Notes: generated from the letters alone by a model not told the origin. DNA of 64,000 bases from Paramecium sonneborni (GCA_905182985.1 CAJJDN010000048.1:1-64000), one strand, 5' to 3'; shown: positions 1-12,511, counted from the first letter of the stretch. Numbers and translations are program-made.

Positions 1-365
1 GGGATTTTAATGATACTAGGAGAAATTTATAAAGAGGAAATTAACATCTATTTTGCATTTTTGAGATCTTTCTTAGGAAGAGGAATATAATCTTCCTTAT
101 GTTAGGTCTATTTTTATATGTTATTCGATCTAAAGTTGATTAAGATATAAGATCTAAATTTTTGGATTGATTTTAAATATGAATCATTTAACATTTTATA
201 ATAATTTTAATTGGATTAGAATAATACATAGTCCTTTATTTTTTTTTTGGAATTTACTTAATCAGCATACAAGAATACCAAAATTTTAAAATCAAGGATA
301 TGATTAATTTAATCAAATACATGAATTTTGCTTAGAATTTTAATTTTATTGTTAATATAATTTAT

Positions 366-1183
366 ATGAATTAATAAGTGCAGACTAAAGCTGCTTCTTA
401 ATTATAGTTTATTGTTCCTCAAAAGGCATAATTAATTTTCGATATTAATTAAGCATACTAGGCTTATTCTTTACCAAAAATTTAATATAGATAATAATTA
501 CCAGAATTACCAGATATACCTTCAAAATCCATAAAGTAATTTGATGAAAAATAAGAATAATCTAAACTCAAGAATGATAATTAAATTTTTAAGGAATGGA
601 ATGTTAATTACTAAGAGGATATATTGTATATTCAATTAAATAATATAGAAAGAGATTAGCAAACAATAAATAACTGAAAGCTCAATAAAATACAGATTTA
701 TTAGATAATTTAAGATCAATTTCAAAGGAGCCTCCAAAAAAGAAAAATCGAATGCATAAAACTAAGTTTAAAATAGTAAAAAATGAAAAGAATCATCCAA
801 TCGTCGAATAGACAATGTGTTAATATATTTCTTAAAAGTAATTTAAATAACAAAATTAGTATTTAAACTCAGGTGCCTGGAAGTGCAAATAATTAAGATT
901 ATGATACTAGCGCTCCTTTTTTTATTCCAACCCTAGAATTTGCAGAATAATTGAATGAAGAAAAGCAAACATTTAAAAAAGTAATAAATAAAATTAATTT
1001 GAAAAGAAATATGGATTCGATGATGTGACTTTAAGAAAGAATAAATTAATTTTAGAAGAAGTCGTATTGTTGAGATTATAGAAAAAAGAGAAAATAAGAC
1101 AGAAAAATTAAATAATAAATTAAGTTAAAAAAGATAATGATATCGATTAATAGCAAAAGAATAAAATTAAAATATAATATTGA
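366..1183 (+). CDS. uncharacterised basic, Q/K-rich protein, about 248 aa
   Basis: I do not recognise this protein. It reads as four exons once three short introns are removed (626-648, 838-859 and 981-1006; 23, 22 and 26 nt, all GT...AG). Each intron restores an open frame, and the spliced length is an exact multiple of three ending in TGA at 1181-1183. The product is hydrophilic, with a basic stretch around EPPKKKNRMHK and a Lys/Gln-rich, coiled-coil-prone end (LRLQKKEKIRQKN). No membrane segment or signal peptide is visible. The start is uncertain: the same frame is open upstream, with ATGs at 300 and 321. The consistent splicing makes a real gene likely, but the function is unknown. Confidence 0.6.
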
Positions 1184-2132
1184 ATATATATACTTATTCA
1201 TCATATTATGCAGAAAATAACAAATAGTATTAGAGCTATATTTATATAAATTATAAATCTTAGCTTTCTTATTAACTAATAAATGTTATTTTCTAACGAA
1301 TTTCTTATTATTATTAAGTGAAGCAATCGTTTTGCAAATCAGTAGATGATTAATAAATTAAATTTCTATGTATTAATTAAATTTTACTTTTAACCATCAA
1401 TTAAGTTCTTAAATATTGAAGTTGTATTTTCATTCTTTGCTAATTCTGATAATTGTTCAGAGAATTGAAAATACCTCTTATTACTATGATTCAATTAGAG
1501 TGTGTTATTATATATTCAAAGATTGGTTCAATTTTCTAAAGTTAATTGTTAGGTTTATATAGTAATCCAACTATTCCAAGCGTTTGAATTCGTAATTTAG
1601 TAATATTAATTAAGTTGTTAATTCAACATTAGATCTTTTTATTTGTTTCAATTCTTAATTTAGAAAACATCTGTAACATTTATGATACTTAAAATGGTTT
1701 AATTTGTTAAATTAAAAATTTTGTCAATTTTTTTATAATATCAAAATTTTAACCACTAAAAGAAGGATAATTATTGAAATAAATTTTCATGGTGTTAAAG
1801 TTAGTTGAAGACCTTTTTCATCTAAATTATTTACATTCTCTATTAATAACTTAATAATAGTTTATTGAAAGGATATTATTTTCTAGTAAAGATGTAATTT
1901 TTGATTGAAATTTTAATTACAGCATCTTACTGACAGTTTTATTATTTGTAGAAGTTTTATTTGAGATATATTAAAAGTTAGTTGAAATATCTTATATTTC
2001 AAATTTGAAAGTTTGAAGGATATAGTGATATCAAAAAAATTGAATTTGGTTTTGGTTCTTTATAAATGAATTTTGCTTTGGTTATCAATTAAATTTAATC
2101 AATTAATCATCTTTCTTTGATTGAATTCCTTT
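1184..2132. other. stretch without recognisable gene
   Basis: This very A+T-rich stretch holds only short open frames on both strands, with no family motif or consistent intron pattern that I could find. It may be intergenic DNA or eroded coding sequence leading into the degenerate gene that follows. Confidence 0.4.
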
Positions 2133-2851
2133 ATGTTTTATAAGAAATGTCCTTTATGAGAGATTAATGAACTTAATTTGCGATGTCCTAATCATTATAA
2201 GTTATCTGATTGCCAATCTGTTATCATAGATATCTATGATTAATAATATATTAAATTTAACAAGGTAATTGCTATTGGAAATTCTATATAAATTATCTAG
2301 ATACCATATGTTGGCACTATTTTGGAATAATAATACAATTTACTAAAGAATTATTAAATTTCTTAGATAGTTATCAATGTTTTTGACAATTTTTAAAGAT
2401 GAAGATTATTAATTTCAAGCATCAGTTTATCAGGTCTTAAAAAATAGTATTCTCTATGAATAATGAATGCACTATTTAAGGAATCAATAATTAGAATCTC
2501 GCTAAGTCTATCATTTATAACATTGTAATTGAGAGTTTATTTCATTATCATTGTCTAAATAAATTCTAATTGAGAGTATATTCCCAATCAGAAATTAAAC
2601 ATAAATAGGTTAAAGGTATTTACGAATCTTTCTTTAAAATTAAATTATTAGTATTCTATGAGGCTACTATATTCATTTAAATTTATTCAATTCCTTTTTA
2701 TTTTTTATTTTTCCTTTTAATGTTAATAGGCCAATGGTTAACTATATATTTTTAAGTATTTGTATCATCAAATTATAAAAGTATTAATTTATCGTCATCT
2801 TAAATAGTAAAGGGTAATACTAATTAGATTATTCAATTGATTCAAATTTGA
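2133..2851 (+). pseudogene. possible degenerate Cys-containing membrane protein gene
   Basis: From the ATG at 2133 the frame reads KKCPL, then TGA at 2157-2159, then continues EINELNLRCPNHYKLSDC. The CPx...CPxH...C spacing resembles a zinc-binding segment in which the second cysteine of a CPLC motif would fall exactly on the TGA (TGT to TGA is one change). Removing a 20-nt intron (2379-2398) carries the frame on to a TGA at 2849-2851 through a hydrophobic stretch near YFLFFLLMLIGQW. No family was recognised. An alternative is that a 28-nt intron, starting GT in the ATG region and ending at the AG before ATTAATG, hides the TGA, which would make this an intact gene with an unseen 5' exon. Open frames are common here because only TGA stops translation. 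Confidence 0.3.
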
Positions 2852-3003
2852 TTGTAAGATCAAAATGAATAGTTAAATGATCGCAAGCGTTAGTCTATGG
2901 ATCTGTTATACATTAAACTTTAATGTTCAAGCTCTAAGAAAGTAATTGTAGTAACAATAATGAAAATAGCATTTAATACTATAATGCAATATTTTTATAT
3001 TAC

Positions 3004-3351
3004 TCATGATAATTTTTATTTTTCTTCTCTTAATATTTGCAATGCTCTTCCATAATCATAAGTTTAGATGCTGCTATTTTTCACAAAAGGAGCTTCTTCT
3101 TCAAATGGCTTTGTAAATCGAACTGCTTCAGGTATAAAGTCTTTTACTCGAAAGTGTTATAATCTAAATATTTCAAAAGACTTTTCTCCTCCCTTTAAAA
3201 CAGATCTAAACTTGCTTGGATGACCATCATATAAAACTGAAACATATCTTCCTATTAAATGTCTAAATCCATCATTTCCTATTATTTATTTACTTAAGAT
3301 TCTATCTCCCAATATTCTCACATTTCTAATATTTCCTCCTTTCCTTTTCAT
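3004..3351 (-). CDS. small uncharacterised protein, 115 aa
   Basis: This is a single uninterrupted frame from ATG (3351-3349) to TGA (3006-3004) on the minus strand. It begins MKRKGGNIRNVRILGDRIL and contains an FRHLIGRYVSVLYDG segment, ending in a charged helix (ALQILREEKQK). It has no signal peptide or membrane helix. The amino-acid composition and use of TAA as Gln fit a real gene, but the family was not recognised. Its start lies 131 bp from the divergent methyltransferase gene downstream, so the two may share a promoter region. Confidence 0.6.
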
Positions 3352-3482
3352 TAGATTATATTACCTCCTTAAAAAATCAAGACTGACAATTATCTTATGG
3401 CTGCTGCTGTACCTTATGCCTAAGAGCATCTGCAAATTGCTATTAATTCATACAAAGGCATAAATAAATTTTAAATTATTAT

Positions 3483-4344
3483 ATGTATATTTTCAAGTAA
3501 GGATTAAGATTTTCATCACAGAAATCATATGATTACTTATATGGCATAAATCCAGTTATGTCTGCATTATATGCTAACAAAAGATAGTTTACCTAACTTT
3601 ATGTTAATTAAACATAATAAAGTATGATGCCATCATATAATTAGAGATGATTATATTAATCCAAGAATTTCAAATATTCTTAATAGAGCTTAATAATTAA
3701 AATTAGATGTTTAAATGATTCCTAAAGTATATTATAAGTTTAAAAAGTTTAGAATAAACTGGAAAGATATTGCAGCAATGACCACCATTAAAATGTTATT
3801 TTGAAATGTTCAAAATTAAATTATTGCAATCAATTATCTGATGAACCCAATTTTGTTCTTTTAGATTCTGTTTAAGATCCCTAAAATTTTGGAGCAATTT
3901 TAAGAGTATGCTTTTTTTTAGGAATTAACACTGTCATTGTTGAAAAAAAAGGATAATGCCCTTTATCACCAACAGTAAGTAAAACAAGTGCAGGTGCTCT
4001 TGAAATGATGAATATTTTTGAAACTGATAATTTGTGTAATTTTGTTAAACAGAGAAAACATGAATTTTAAGTAATTGGAAGTGGTTTTGAAAGCAATAGT
4101 GTATTATTCAATTATAATTTTTGAGATTCCAATAGAAGAATTTTAGAAAGATTAAAAAAAGGCAAAAAAAATAATAATTTTTGGATCTGAAAGTTCAGGA
4201 ATTAGAACAGAATTATTTAAGTAATGTGACACGATTGTAAATATAATGACAAATAGACATACTTTTCCAGAAACTTTAGTAGACTCTTTAAATGTAAGTG
4301 TATCAGCTGGAATCATTTTATAATAAGTGTTGAATAGTAAATGA
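3483..4344 (+). CDS. SpoU/TrmH-family rRNA 2'-O-methyltransferase, mitochondrial type (MRM1-like)
   Basis: Enzymes of this family transfer a methyl group from SAM to a ribose 2'-OH in large-subunit rRNA. The N-terminus (YDYLYGINPVMSAL...KR) matches the substrate-binding domain. The catalytic SPOUT domain shows motif 1 as LLDSVQDPQNFGAILR, motif 2 as IIFGSESSGI and motif 3 as DSLNVSVSAGIIL, all in the right order. The first residues (MYIFKQGLRFSSQ) are basic and Ser-rich like a mitochondrial presequence, which suggests action on mitochondrial rRNA. Three introns were inferred: 3622-3646, 3727-3752 and 4101-4125 (25, 26 and 25 nt). Each joins two conserved blocks in frame, which makes the model strong. 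The exact rRNA target cannot be told from sequence. Confidence 0.88.
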
Positions 4345-4444
4345 GTACAAATATTTAAAATATATTATCATTCATTTAATATTTTTTGTTTAAGCAATTT
4401 AATATCGGTATTAATCTAAAAAATTAATAAATAAATTAATAAAA

Positions 4445-7400
4445 ATGTTATTGAAGACAACTTAAGGAAATATGTCAGTCTGGTCGAATTTAAAATCATA
4501 ATCGAATCTGTTGGTATCAGCAGTAAATGATTAATGGGGGTAATTAAATAATTTATAAGTAAAGTGCTTAATTATAATTCAATTCATTTAACCTTGGATA
4601 GAAGAACACGTCAACATCTATTATAGGCACAATTTCATGTAAAGATGCAGTAACATGTTTGGCTTGGGAAAACTTTGCTTAAGAAACATATCCAATGGGT
4701 TTAGTGGCTGCAGGAACATCAGAAGGTTACGTGGCACTTTATGATGCAAATTCTGCTATTAATTAGGAGGAAGAAAGTTGTGTTTCTATTATTGATTAAT
4801 TGTATGAAGGACCAGTGAGTGCAATAGAATTTAATGAATTCAAGCCAAATTTAATTGCATTAGGAGGTCAAGATGTCTTAGTAATAAATAAATTAATTAA
4901 TAATTTAGATAGCTGATATCATTAAAGATATTTAAAATCCATAAGTATTTGGTCCTGGAAATCCTAATTTACATGAAGATAGTTCAATAACAGCTGTTTC
5001 TTGGAATAAGAAAATATTACACATTTTAGCATCTGCATCTTAGAATGGTTTAACTGGAGTTTGGGATTTAAGAAATAATAAACCAATATTTAGTTTTTAA
5101 GATAGTAGTGCAATTAGTAATAAGAAAGTGAGTTTATTATGGAACCCTGAAATTCCAACATAAATAGCGGTTGCATATGATGATGAAAGAGCACCAGAAT
5201 TATAAATTTGGGATCTAAGAAATCCATAAGGACCATCAATAGTGTTTAGCTAAATACATAAATCAGGTATAAATAGTTTATCATGGTGTCCAAATGATCA
5301 TTCTTTATTATTAACAGGTGGTAGGGATGGATAAGTAGTATGTTGGAATTATAAGACTTAATCAGTCGTAAGTTAAGAATAATTAGACTTTGAAATAGCT
5401 GATTTAAAATGGAGTAAAAGAGTTACTTCAGTATATTCAATATCAAGTGTAGATGGTCAAACAAGTATCAGAAGTTTACCATGTGGAAAAGAAGGATATG
5501 CTCCTAAATGGTTGAAACCTCCTGTTGGATCAGTATATGCTTTTGATTAAATGGCAGCATTTAAAGAAAATAATTCAGCTATTTAAGTCTATTCTATTAA
5601 TAAATCAGATCCTGATAATATTTTTGAAAATTTTAATGCTTATTGTTCTGTTGATGCTGAATAAAATAGAATTCAATTTGAAATCGATAAATAACATGAT
5701 TAATAATATGCTTAATATTGGAAATTATTAAATGCAGTTTAAAAAGAAGATAAGAAAGAATATTTAGCAACTTTAGGATTTTCTGTTAAAGAGATCACCT
5801 AATAAACTGAAAATTATACTGGAAAAAGACATTCAAAAAAGGATGATCAAAACAAAAAAAAGAATTAAGCACCTTAAAGACCTGCTATTGATTTCGCAAC
5901 TATTACTGATTAAGATGCAGATTCATTTTTTAATGATTTAACTAATCAATCAATTAGTAAATAATAATAAACAAATACAAGTAGAAATTAAGATGTAGAA
6001 ATCTTTTAATCTGAATAAGTATCAAAAAATACTAATTGGAATGTTGGAGTTGAAAAAATTATTAAAGATAATTTAATTGTTGGTAATTATGAAGGAGCTA
6101 TAGATTGTGCTTTAAAATGCGGTAGATCTGCAGAAGCATTATTATTAGCATATTCTTAAAGTAAAGAAATATTTGAATAAACTATGAACACATTTTTAAC
6201 AACATAAACAGATTATTTTTTAAAAAATGTCTTAAAACATATCGTTCTTAAACACCCTGATGAAATTGCTAAAAATTATGAATTAAATGCATGGAAAGAA
6301 TGTGCTGCTATGGTTTTAAATAGTGATAATACAGGGTAATTTCATAAAATTATGGAATAATTAGGTGATAGATTTATTGCTGAAAGAAAAGATGAGTTTA
6401 ATGCTCTTTAATGTTTTATATTAGCAATGAATGGTGAAAAATGTATTAAAATTCTTATTAATCATAATAAATCATTAAAAGAATTAACAGAAACAATTAA
6501 ACTTTTGATTGTAATCTAAGAATATTCATTATAAGAAAGTGAATTATTTGATCGTTATTTTGATAGTTTAATCTTATAATTTGCAAATTATGCAATTTAA
6601 CATAATCAATACTTATCAGCGGCATATGCACTAAATTTTTCATCTCCAGATTGTTAAAGAGCTTTAGAATTATTAGATTTATTATATAGAGGAAATCATA
6701 AAGATAGAAATATAATTCAGAAAATAATGGAGAAACCATCGTTTCCATTTAAACATGAATAAATAAAAATGGGAACAGTTAAATAATAATCTGCATAACC
6801 AGTTCATGCTCCAAATTAACCAGTATCTAGACCAACAAGACCAGCTGTAAATTAAAATTAAGAGGATCATAATGTTAGATAGTAGATTTAATAAAATTAC
6901 AATTAAAATACAAATGCAAATGCAGCAGCTATAAATAATCCATTTGGTCCTAATGTTGCTAAGACAGCAGATGAACAGTATAAATAATAATAGATTATAT
7001 AGAGTACCTCCACCATCCAGACGACCAGTTTAAAAACCTAATCCTCCAGTAAAGGTTGCTCCTCCTCCAAATTAAACTAAAAAATAAGAAGCTTAAAATT
7101 TATAAGGACCACCATTTCCAAATGAGCCATTTAGATAAGAATAATAATAGCCTTTAGTTGCTCCTCCTATCTAACCTCCTCCAAAACATCATGTGGCTCC
7201 TCCTCCTCCTCCTCCCTAATAATAATAAATTTAATCCATTTAATAACAATAATTTTAACCACCACTTCCTCAATAGCCATTTTAATAATAATAACATAAA
7301 TCTTAAATTAATTAATAATAATAATGGCAATAAGAATAATAATAATAACAATAATAACAATAATAATTACAAAATTAATAATAATCATTCAATCAAAGAA

Positions 7401-7513
7401 CTTAACAAAATCCTATTTAAGAGAATAAATAATAAACTTAATAAAGTAAAGCAATTCCTCCTCCTCCAGCTCCATAAAGAAGAGGACCTCCTCCTCCTCC
7501 ACCAAAGAAGTGA
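4445..7513 (+). CDS. SEC31: COPII outer-coat subunit Sec31
   Basis: Sec31 pairs with Sec13 to form the outer cage of COPII vesicles that leave the ER. Residues 1 to about 330 form WD40 repeats, with landmarks such as GLVAAGTSEGYVALYD, LASASQNGLTGVWDLR and TGGRDGQVVCWNYK. A helical region follows at about 520-760 (starting near NWNVGVEKIIKDNL), the usual self-association region. The C-terminus is a disordered Pro/Gln-rich tail with long polyglutamine written almost wholly as TAA and several PPPPPP runs, ending in PPPPPPKK. Introns are 4540-4564, 4881-4908 and 6978-7002; exon lengths sum to 997 codons. This order of domains is that of eukaryotic Sec31. Frames open on the opposite strand near 7150-7360 are shadows of the polyQ/polyP tail. 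Confidence 0.92.
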
Positions 7514-7576
7514 TGAATAATATTTACCGTATAAATAAATATTAAAATAAATACAATATTTATTGGTAACATATTT

Positions 7577-8415
7577 ATGATTCGAATATACTTAATAAGA
7601 CATGGTTAATCTTTATATCAAAGTTTAAAAATTGTATCTGGAATGAACGAGTATGGACTCAGTGGGCTTGGCAAAGTACAATCCAAAAATATTGGCAAAA
7701 AATTATCAGCAATTAAATTTGATTAGGTCTATTCAAGTGATTTTAAAAGGTAATTTATACCAATATTTTAGATGTATAGAATCCTATGAGATTATAGAAA
7801 ATGAACTTAAATATAAACCAACTTAGGTGATCTATACACCAGTTTTAAGAGAAAGAGATCCTGGAAATGATCTCCTTAAATCTTATTCAGAAGTCTATCC
7901 TCTTTAAACTTAACCTATTCTAGACAAACAAAATAATGCAGAAACATCAGAATAAATACAATTGAGAGCAAAATTTTTCTTTGATTAATTGATCACACAA
8001 TAACTATATTAACAACCCTTTTAAAATGTAATTAATTATTTAACACAAATAGTTATCACTTGATTCAAAAAATTTAATGATTCTCACTTCACCTACCTAT
8101 GAATCGAATTGCTCGCCTTATGCCATTAGATCTTATGTTCAAGCAGCTTAATAATTCAGTTCTTTACAGAAATCAAATAGTTCTACTAATATTATGGCTA
8201 TTAGTCATGCTGGATTTATTACAGAAGCTATTTAATATTTGTATAAGCATCAAAATATTAAATTTACTGATGGTTTATAGCCTGCAATATATGCAAGGAA
8301 TGGAGCATTGTTTTTACTGGAAATTTAGGCATAAACCTTAGATGACTGGAAATGCAATATTTATTTAAGAAATTATAGTAAAAATATGAATGCCCCATTT
8401 GAATCAATTGTTTGA
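7577..8415 (+). CDS. histidine phosphatase / phosphoglycerate mutase-like protein, 263 aa
   Basis: The protein starts MIRIYLIRHGQS, the RHG signature that carries the phosphorylated catalytic histidine of the histidine-phosphatase clan. The second conserved histidine follows in NIMAISHAGFITEAI. Acidic and basic residues expected between them are present (VYSSDFKR, LRERDPG). Two introns (7750-7771, 22 nt, and 8028-8052, 25 nt) join these blocks in frame, giving 264 codons. The length suits a cytosolic phosphatase of the broad PGAM superfamily; whether it acts on a sugar phosphate or a phosphoprotein cannot be decided. No signal peptide is seen. Confidence 0.82.
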
Positions 8416-8765
8416 AATAATATATCTGTAAATATTTTAGTTATTAAGATATTACCCAATATTTAATTATATTAACTATTAAATAATCAATCAAATTAAT
8501 AAAATATTATAAATGTATTATTTTTGTTAATATATTTTGCAGGTTTAAATAATTTATAGTTTTCATTGTTCGAGAATTTTCTTGATCGTTATATTCTAAA
8601 ATTTTGGTTCTAAATTATATTACAAATTTTATTATTAGAGAGAAGATCAAAAATCAAATAATATCAGAACAAAAGAATTTAAACATAAGTTCTTGGTTTA
8701 ATAAAGATTAATTTAAATAATTATTCAGCAAAATTTTAAAGACAAATTTAAAAACTAAAAGATAA

Positions 8766-9256
8766 ATGAGTGTATTAATTGGTGAAGAATCTAAGAGTAA
8801 AAATTGTTAAATATAAGTGAATTAATAAAATGAAGAAAGTGTAATTTCATAAATTCGAATTTGGGAACAAGGTAAAACTGATATTTATTTTAGTTGCTCG
8901 AGAATATTAACAAGAGATACAAGTAAAAATAATATGCAATAAAATAGTAATTACAACAATAAATATGGGATAACAATATGAATAAAGTATTTCAGAAATG
9001 TAATGGTGTTCCAAAAAACTATTTGGAAAAAATTAAACGAATGAAAATGGGTAAATCTAATAAAAAATGCAGTATATGCTTTAATGAGTTCCAAAAAGGT
9101 TTAAAATAATAAATATTTATAGATGAATTAATAATGCAGCTTCCATGTTAACATATATTTCATGAACATTGTTGTAAATCATGGCTAGTCAATAGTCGGA
9201 AATGTCCAAATTGTAGATCTGATGTCGTTGAGATGATAAAGAATTAATTAAAATGA
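8766..9256 (+). CDS. RING-H2 finger protein, probable E3 ubiquitin ligase
   Basis: The C-terminus carries a complete RING-H2 pattern. CSICFNEF is followed by LPCQHIFHEHC and then CPNCRSDV, giving Cys-Cys-Cys-His-His-Cys-Cys-Cys for two zinc ions. Such domains recruit E2 enzymes. The segment before it (EQVARENQQEIQ...) is Gln-rich and helical. Two introns (8872-8893 and 8923-8947) are needed to bring the upstream frame into the RING frame. The 5' end is uncertain: the frame of ATG 8766 stays open upstream to about 8586, so a further upstream exon is likely and the true protein may be longer. Confidence 0.72.
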
Positions 9257-9323
9257 GAAAACCATGAAAAATCACATTACAATTCTTTTTTTATTTTTTT
9301 CTCTAATTATAAATTTATATAAT

Positions 9324-10925
9324 ATGAGTTATATGGAAATATTATCTATGCAAAAAAGCTTTCTTGATAAAAATGGGTAATTAAATATTTAATTTTATAG
9401 AATAAGTTTAGATGATTATAGGAATACCTTTATTCGAAAAACTTATACTCTTCTGCTTTTAGAATATATTGTAAATATAAATTCTAGTTTTCTAAGTGTT
9501 TTTGTGGACTATCTTTATTAGGAAAATATATATTTTAATATGACAAATAATGGATTTTTTGGTGTCTTGTGATAATATGTCAATTGTGCCATTTTTATTT
9601 TGAATACAGTGCTTCAGTCGCAGACTATTAAAATAAAAAAATTTTGAACATTGTAGTAAGTGTAATTTACTTATGTTGTGGAAGTTTTGCATTTTTATTT
9701 CTTTGGACACTTTTTGGAGTAAGTTTTGGAGATTAATTATGGAGAATATATCTGCAAATAGGTGGTGTAATTTTATTACTAAATTTTTATGCAAACATGA
9801 CTAGCACTCACTTTTAAGGTGAAGGTATAAATAATTAATTGTATTTAGAATGTTGGTTAATTGTTTTAATAACTCCTATAGCGATTGAATTAATATTAAA
9901 TATATTTATTGGAATATATTCACCATTATTCCAGACTTTTGTTACAATGATAATTACATATTTAAGTTCATTTATGCTGTAAATAACTTAAAAATAAAAA
10001 TTGTAAAAAGAAGTAAATTATATAAATATCTTAAAATTTTAGTTTACTTCTGAGGAAATTTAAGTTTTATGTTGTATGTTGTTAGGTGTATAATTTTAGA
10101 TATTAGTGAGCTTGACTAAATCAATTATTTAAAATAAAAATTCTTAAAATGACTTAAGTATTGCTAGTTACGAAATCAAGTTAAAATATTTTAAATAAAT
10201 ATCTGCATTTTATTCAATTATAATCCTAATTTTACAAATTTCTCTAATGTATGGATGTGGATATGAACCTTAATGTTTTTCACACTTTTTAATAAAATAT
10301 AATAGTGAAGATTACTCATTTTCAGCTTTATTTTGGGTGAGCTTATCTTTTTCTCTACTTTTATACCCTTTAATATTGATATTCCACCGAAGAATTAATT
10401 ATGTATATCTTAATCGATATCTAGATAATTAAATGGATTTTAGTTGTTTTTGAAATAATTTTCTATTCATTAATTCTAATAGGCATAACAAGTTTTATGG
10501 TAATGCAAGATAATGTAACAAACAATAATATTGAAATGAGCCAAACTTAATTAAGTGAATATCTATTATGTATTGCACTCAGTATGTTTACTGGAATCGG
10601 AATTGGTTTAGAAGCATATTCGTTTATTAAAAAAGAAAATATAGAAAATAAAAAAGCCTTTCTTTTTATGATGATTTGCCCAATGATCATATTCTTAAGT
10701 CAGATTCAATTTTCTATTACGCATTTTTAAGCTATAGTAATTGCTTATATTATAGGAATATTATTTATTTTTGTTGCTTATTCTGTTATGATATTACTTG
10801 AATTAAATTGGTAATTAAATAAGGATAGTATAGATATAAATGCTAAGGAATATTAATTAGGAGCTATGCTCATTTATTAACCAATTTAGACAATTATTGC
10901 TAGAGTATGTACATTGTTTATATGA
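9324..10925 (+). CDS. polytopic membrane protein, about 509 aa, possibly two related halves
   Basis: The model has about ten hydrophobic segments, for example WIFWCLVIICQLCHFYF, IVVSVIYLCCGSFAFLFLW and AIVIAYIIGILFIFVAYSV. Introns were inferred at 9377-9400 and 10403-10424, and a third at about 9471-9496 (an alternative is 9496-9521). The first half starts RNTFIRKTYTLLLLEY and ends with a FTSEEIQVLCCMLLGV helix. The second half ends similarly with INAKEYQLGAMLIYQP. That pattern is vaguely like the Bax-inhibitor/TMBIM family (N-terminal FxRKxY, C-terminal acidic helix), but the resemblance is weak and I do not assign a function. The 24-nt first intron is a multiple of three with no in-frame TGA, so it could also be coding. 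Confidence 0.55.
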
Positions 10926-10990
10926 TTCAAATTATTTGTATATTGAGAATTAATATAAATATGTATATAATATATTTTGAATTTATATCA

Positions 10991-12511
10991 TCATTATTCT
11001 TCCACTTCTTGATCACCTTAATCATCTTTGTGATCAGATGGATTTTGATTTTCATATTATTCTTCTTCTTATTCTTAATTAAATTCATCTTCATAATTTT
11101 CTTCTTAGTAATTGTCTTCAACTTCCTAGGATTCTTTTTATACAATCTATTTCTTTTCCTCAATTTTATTTTAATTTTTTTGTTAATTCAAACTTTGTTA
11201 ATTTAAATTTTCTTATTTTTCTAATTAATTTTCATTATTTAACTTTTTTGAATCTTTTAATGTTTCAATCTTTTTCTGTTCTTTTTATTCTTAAGTAATT
11301 TTTTCTTGATTATTATTTTTTTGATTGGCACTTCTATTTGTATCTGTCATTTTTGTAGTACCAAAATCTTTCTATTTGGCTGTTTGAGTGGAACTCAAAA
11401 GTTTTGTTCTGCTACTGATATGGTTATTATTTTATGAATCAATATGTGATGAATTCGTTTGTTTAAACGATTATATTCCTGTTTTATGTAATTAAAAATC
11501 TTGTTGTTAACCAATTGAAATTTGATTTTTAGATTAATATAATCTTTCCATTTATTTTTATTAATCCTAATAATTTGGCTTTTCAATACAAGGGAAAAAA
11601 TTGTCACTATCTTTATAGATTTTCTCCCTACTATTATAATTTACATTACTTATTTATTTTAATTTTAAGAATAGTAGGAATTTAAGCATAAGGACTTTCT
11701 AATTATTTCTTTGTTAATTTTGGTACACTATAAGATTTCATTGAAGAAGAGATAGTTGTCAGCGAGTTATGGTATAACTTTATACTTAAATTTTATGCCT
11801 AACTTAAATCTTATTTTAGATTTTAAGCAATTTATTATGAGCTATGTAATTTACTAGATTTTTTAGCCTAAAAATTACCTTAATAATTATTATTCTTCAT
11901 CTTATAGCTTTTATTAATATTTTAATTGTTATTCTAATTTTTATGACAATTAAGCTTTATATTATTATTATTCAGCCCTAATTTTTTCAATTTTTTCATT
12001 TTTCTTATATTCTAGATCTTATTTCAATTAAAATTCCCATTCTGAAATCTAAAGTATACTTGGATAGGAAAATTACCTTGCTAAATTATTATTACTTATT
12101 CTATAACTCCTGATCTTTTAATTTTTAAAGCTGATATTATAGGAGTTGCGAGTTTTTTTTTTAAGTAAGGGTTCTTATAAGTTTATCTTCAGATAATTAT
12201 TATTTTAACTTCATGGTCTCATCAACTTAAGTTTACCTAATCAAACGAATACGATTATGATTAGCCTCTTTTAAGCTTTAAGATTATTCAAGTTATTTCA
12301 AAAACTAAAATTATTATTAAACTACATCTCTTTGATCAATAAAAGTGCTTTCTTTAGTTTCCAAAATTTTGCTAACTTTCTACTAAATTATATGATTATT
12401 CGATTCTTGCAATTTTAACTATTATTTTAATTAAACCAGTCTATTTTCTAACTAAGAAAGTTCTTAATTCTTTTATTACAATGACTTAATTTATTGAGCT
12501 AAAGATTCCAT
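10991..12511 (-). CDS. coiled-coil protein with acidic tail, 482 aa
   Basis: This minus-strand gene runs from ATG at 12511 to TGA at 10991, with introns at 12049-12076, 11854-11878 and 11631-11649 (28, 25 and 19 nt). Spliced, it is 483 codons. The N-terminal half is an almost continuous coiled coil rich in Gln, Lys and Glu (for example ENRLVQLKQQLKLQES and QQQYKAQLSQKLEQQLKYQQ). The middle is Ser/Asn/Gln-rich, and the last 60 residues are strongly acidic (EEKKQIVQKESQEVEDNYQ onward). No catalytic motif, membrane helix or signal is seen. Such proteins in ciliates are often cytoskeletal or basal-body components, but that is only inference. The consistency of frame over 1.5 kb makes a real gene likely. 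Confidence 0.72.

Noticed and set aside
1..365. Chromosome-end telomeric repeats at the left edge
   Set aside because: No runs of C4A2/C3A3 or G4T2/G3T3 type repeats are present; the edge is ordinary A+T-rich sequence.
2157..2159. TGA coding for cysteine, as in Euplotes, or for selenocysteine
   Set aside because: All well-supported genes here end at TGA and none uses it internally, so a pseudogene or a missed intron is more likely.
7154..7520. Open frames with polyleucine or polyasparagine over the end of Sec31
   Set aside because: They are shadows of the TAA/CCT-rich polyglutamine-polyproline tail of Sec31 in other frames and on the other strand.
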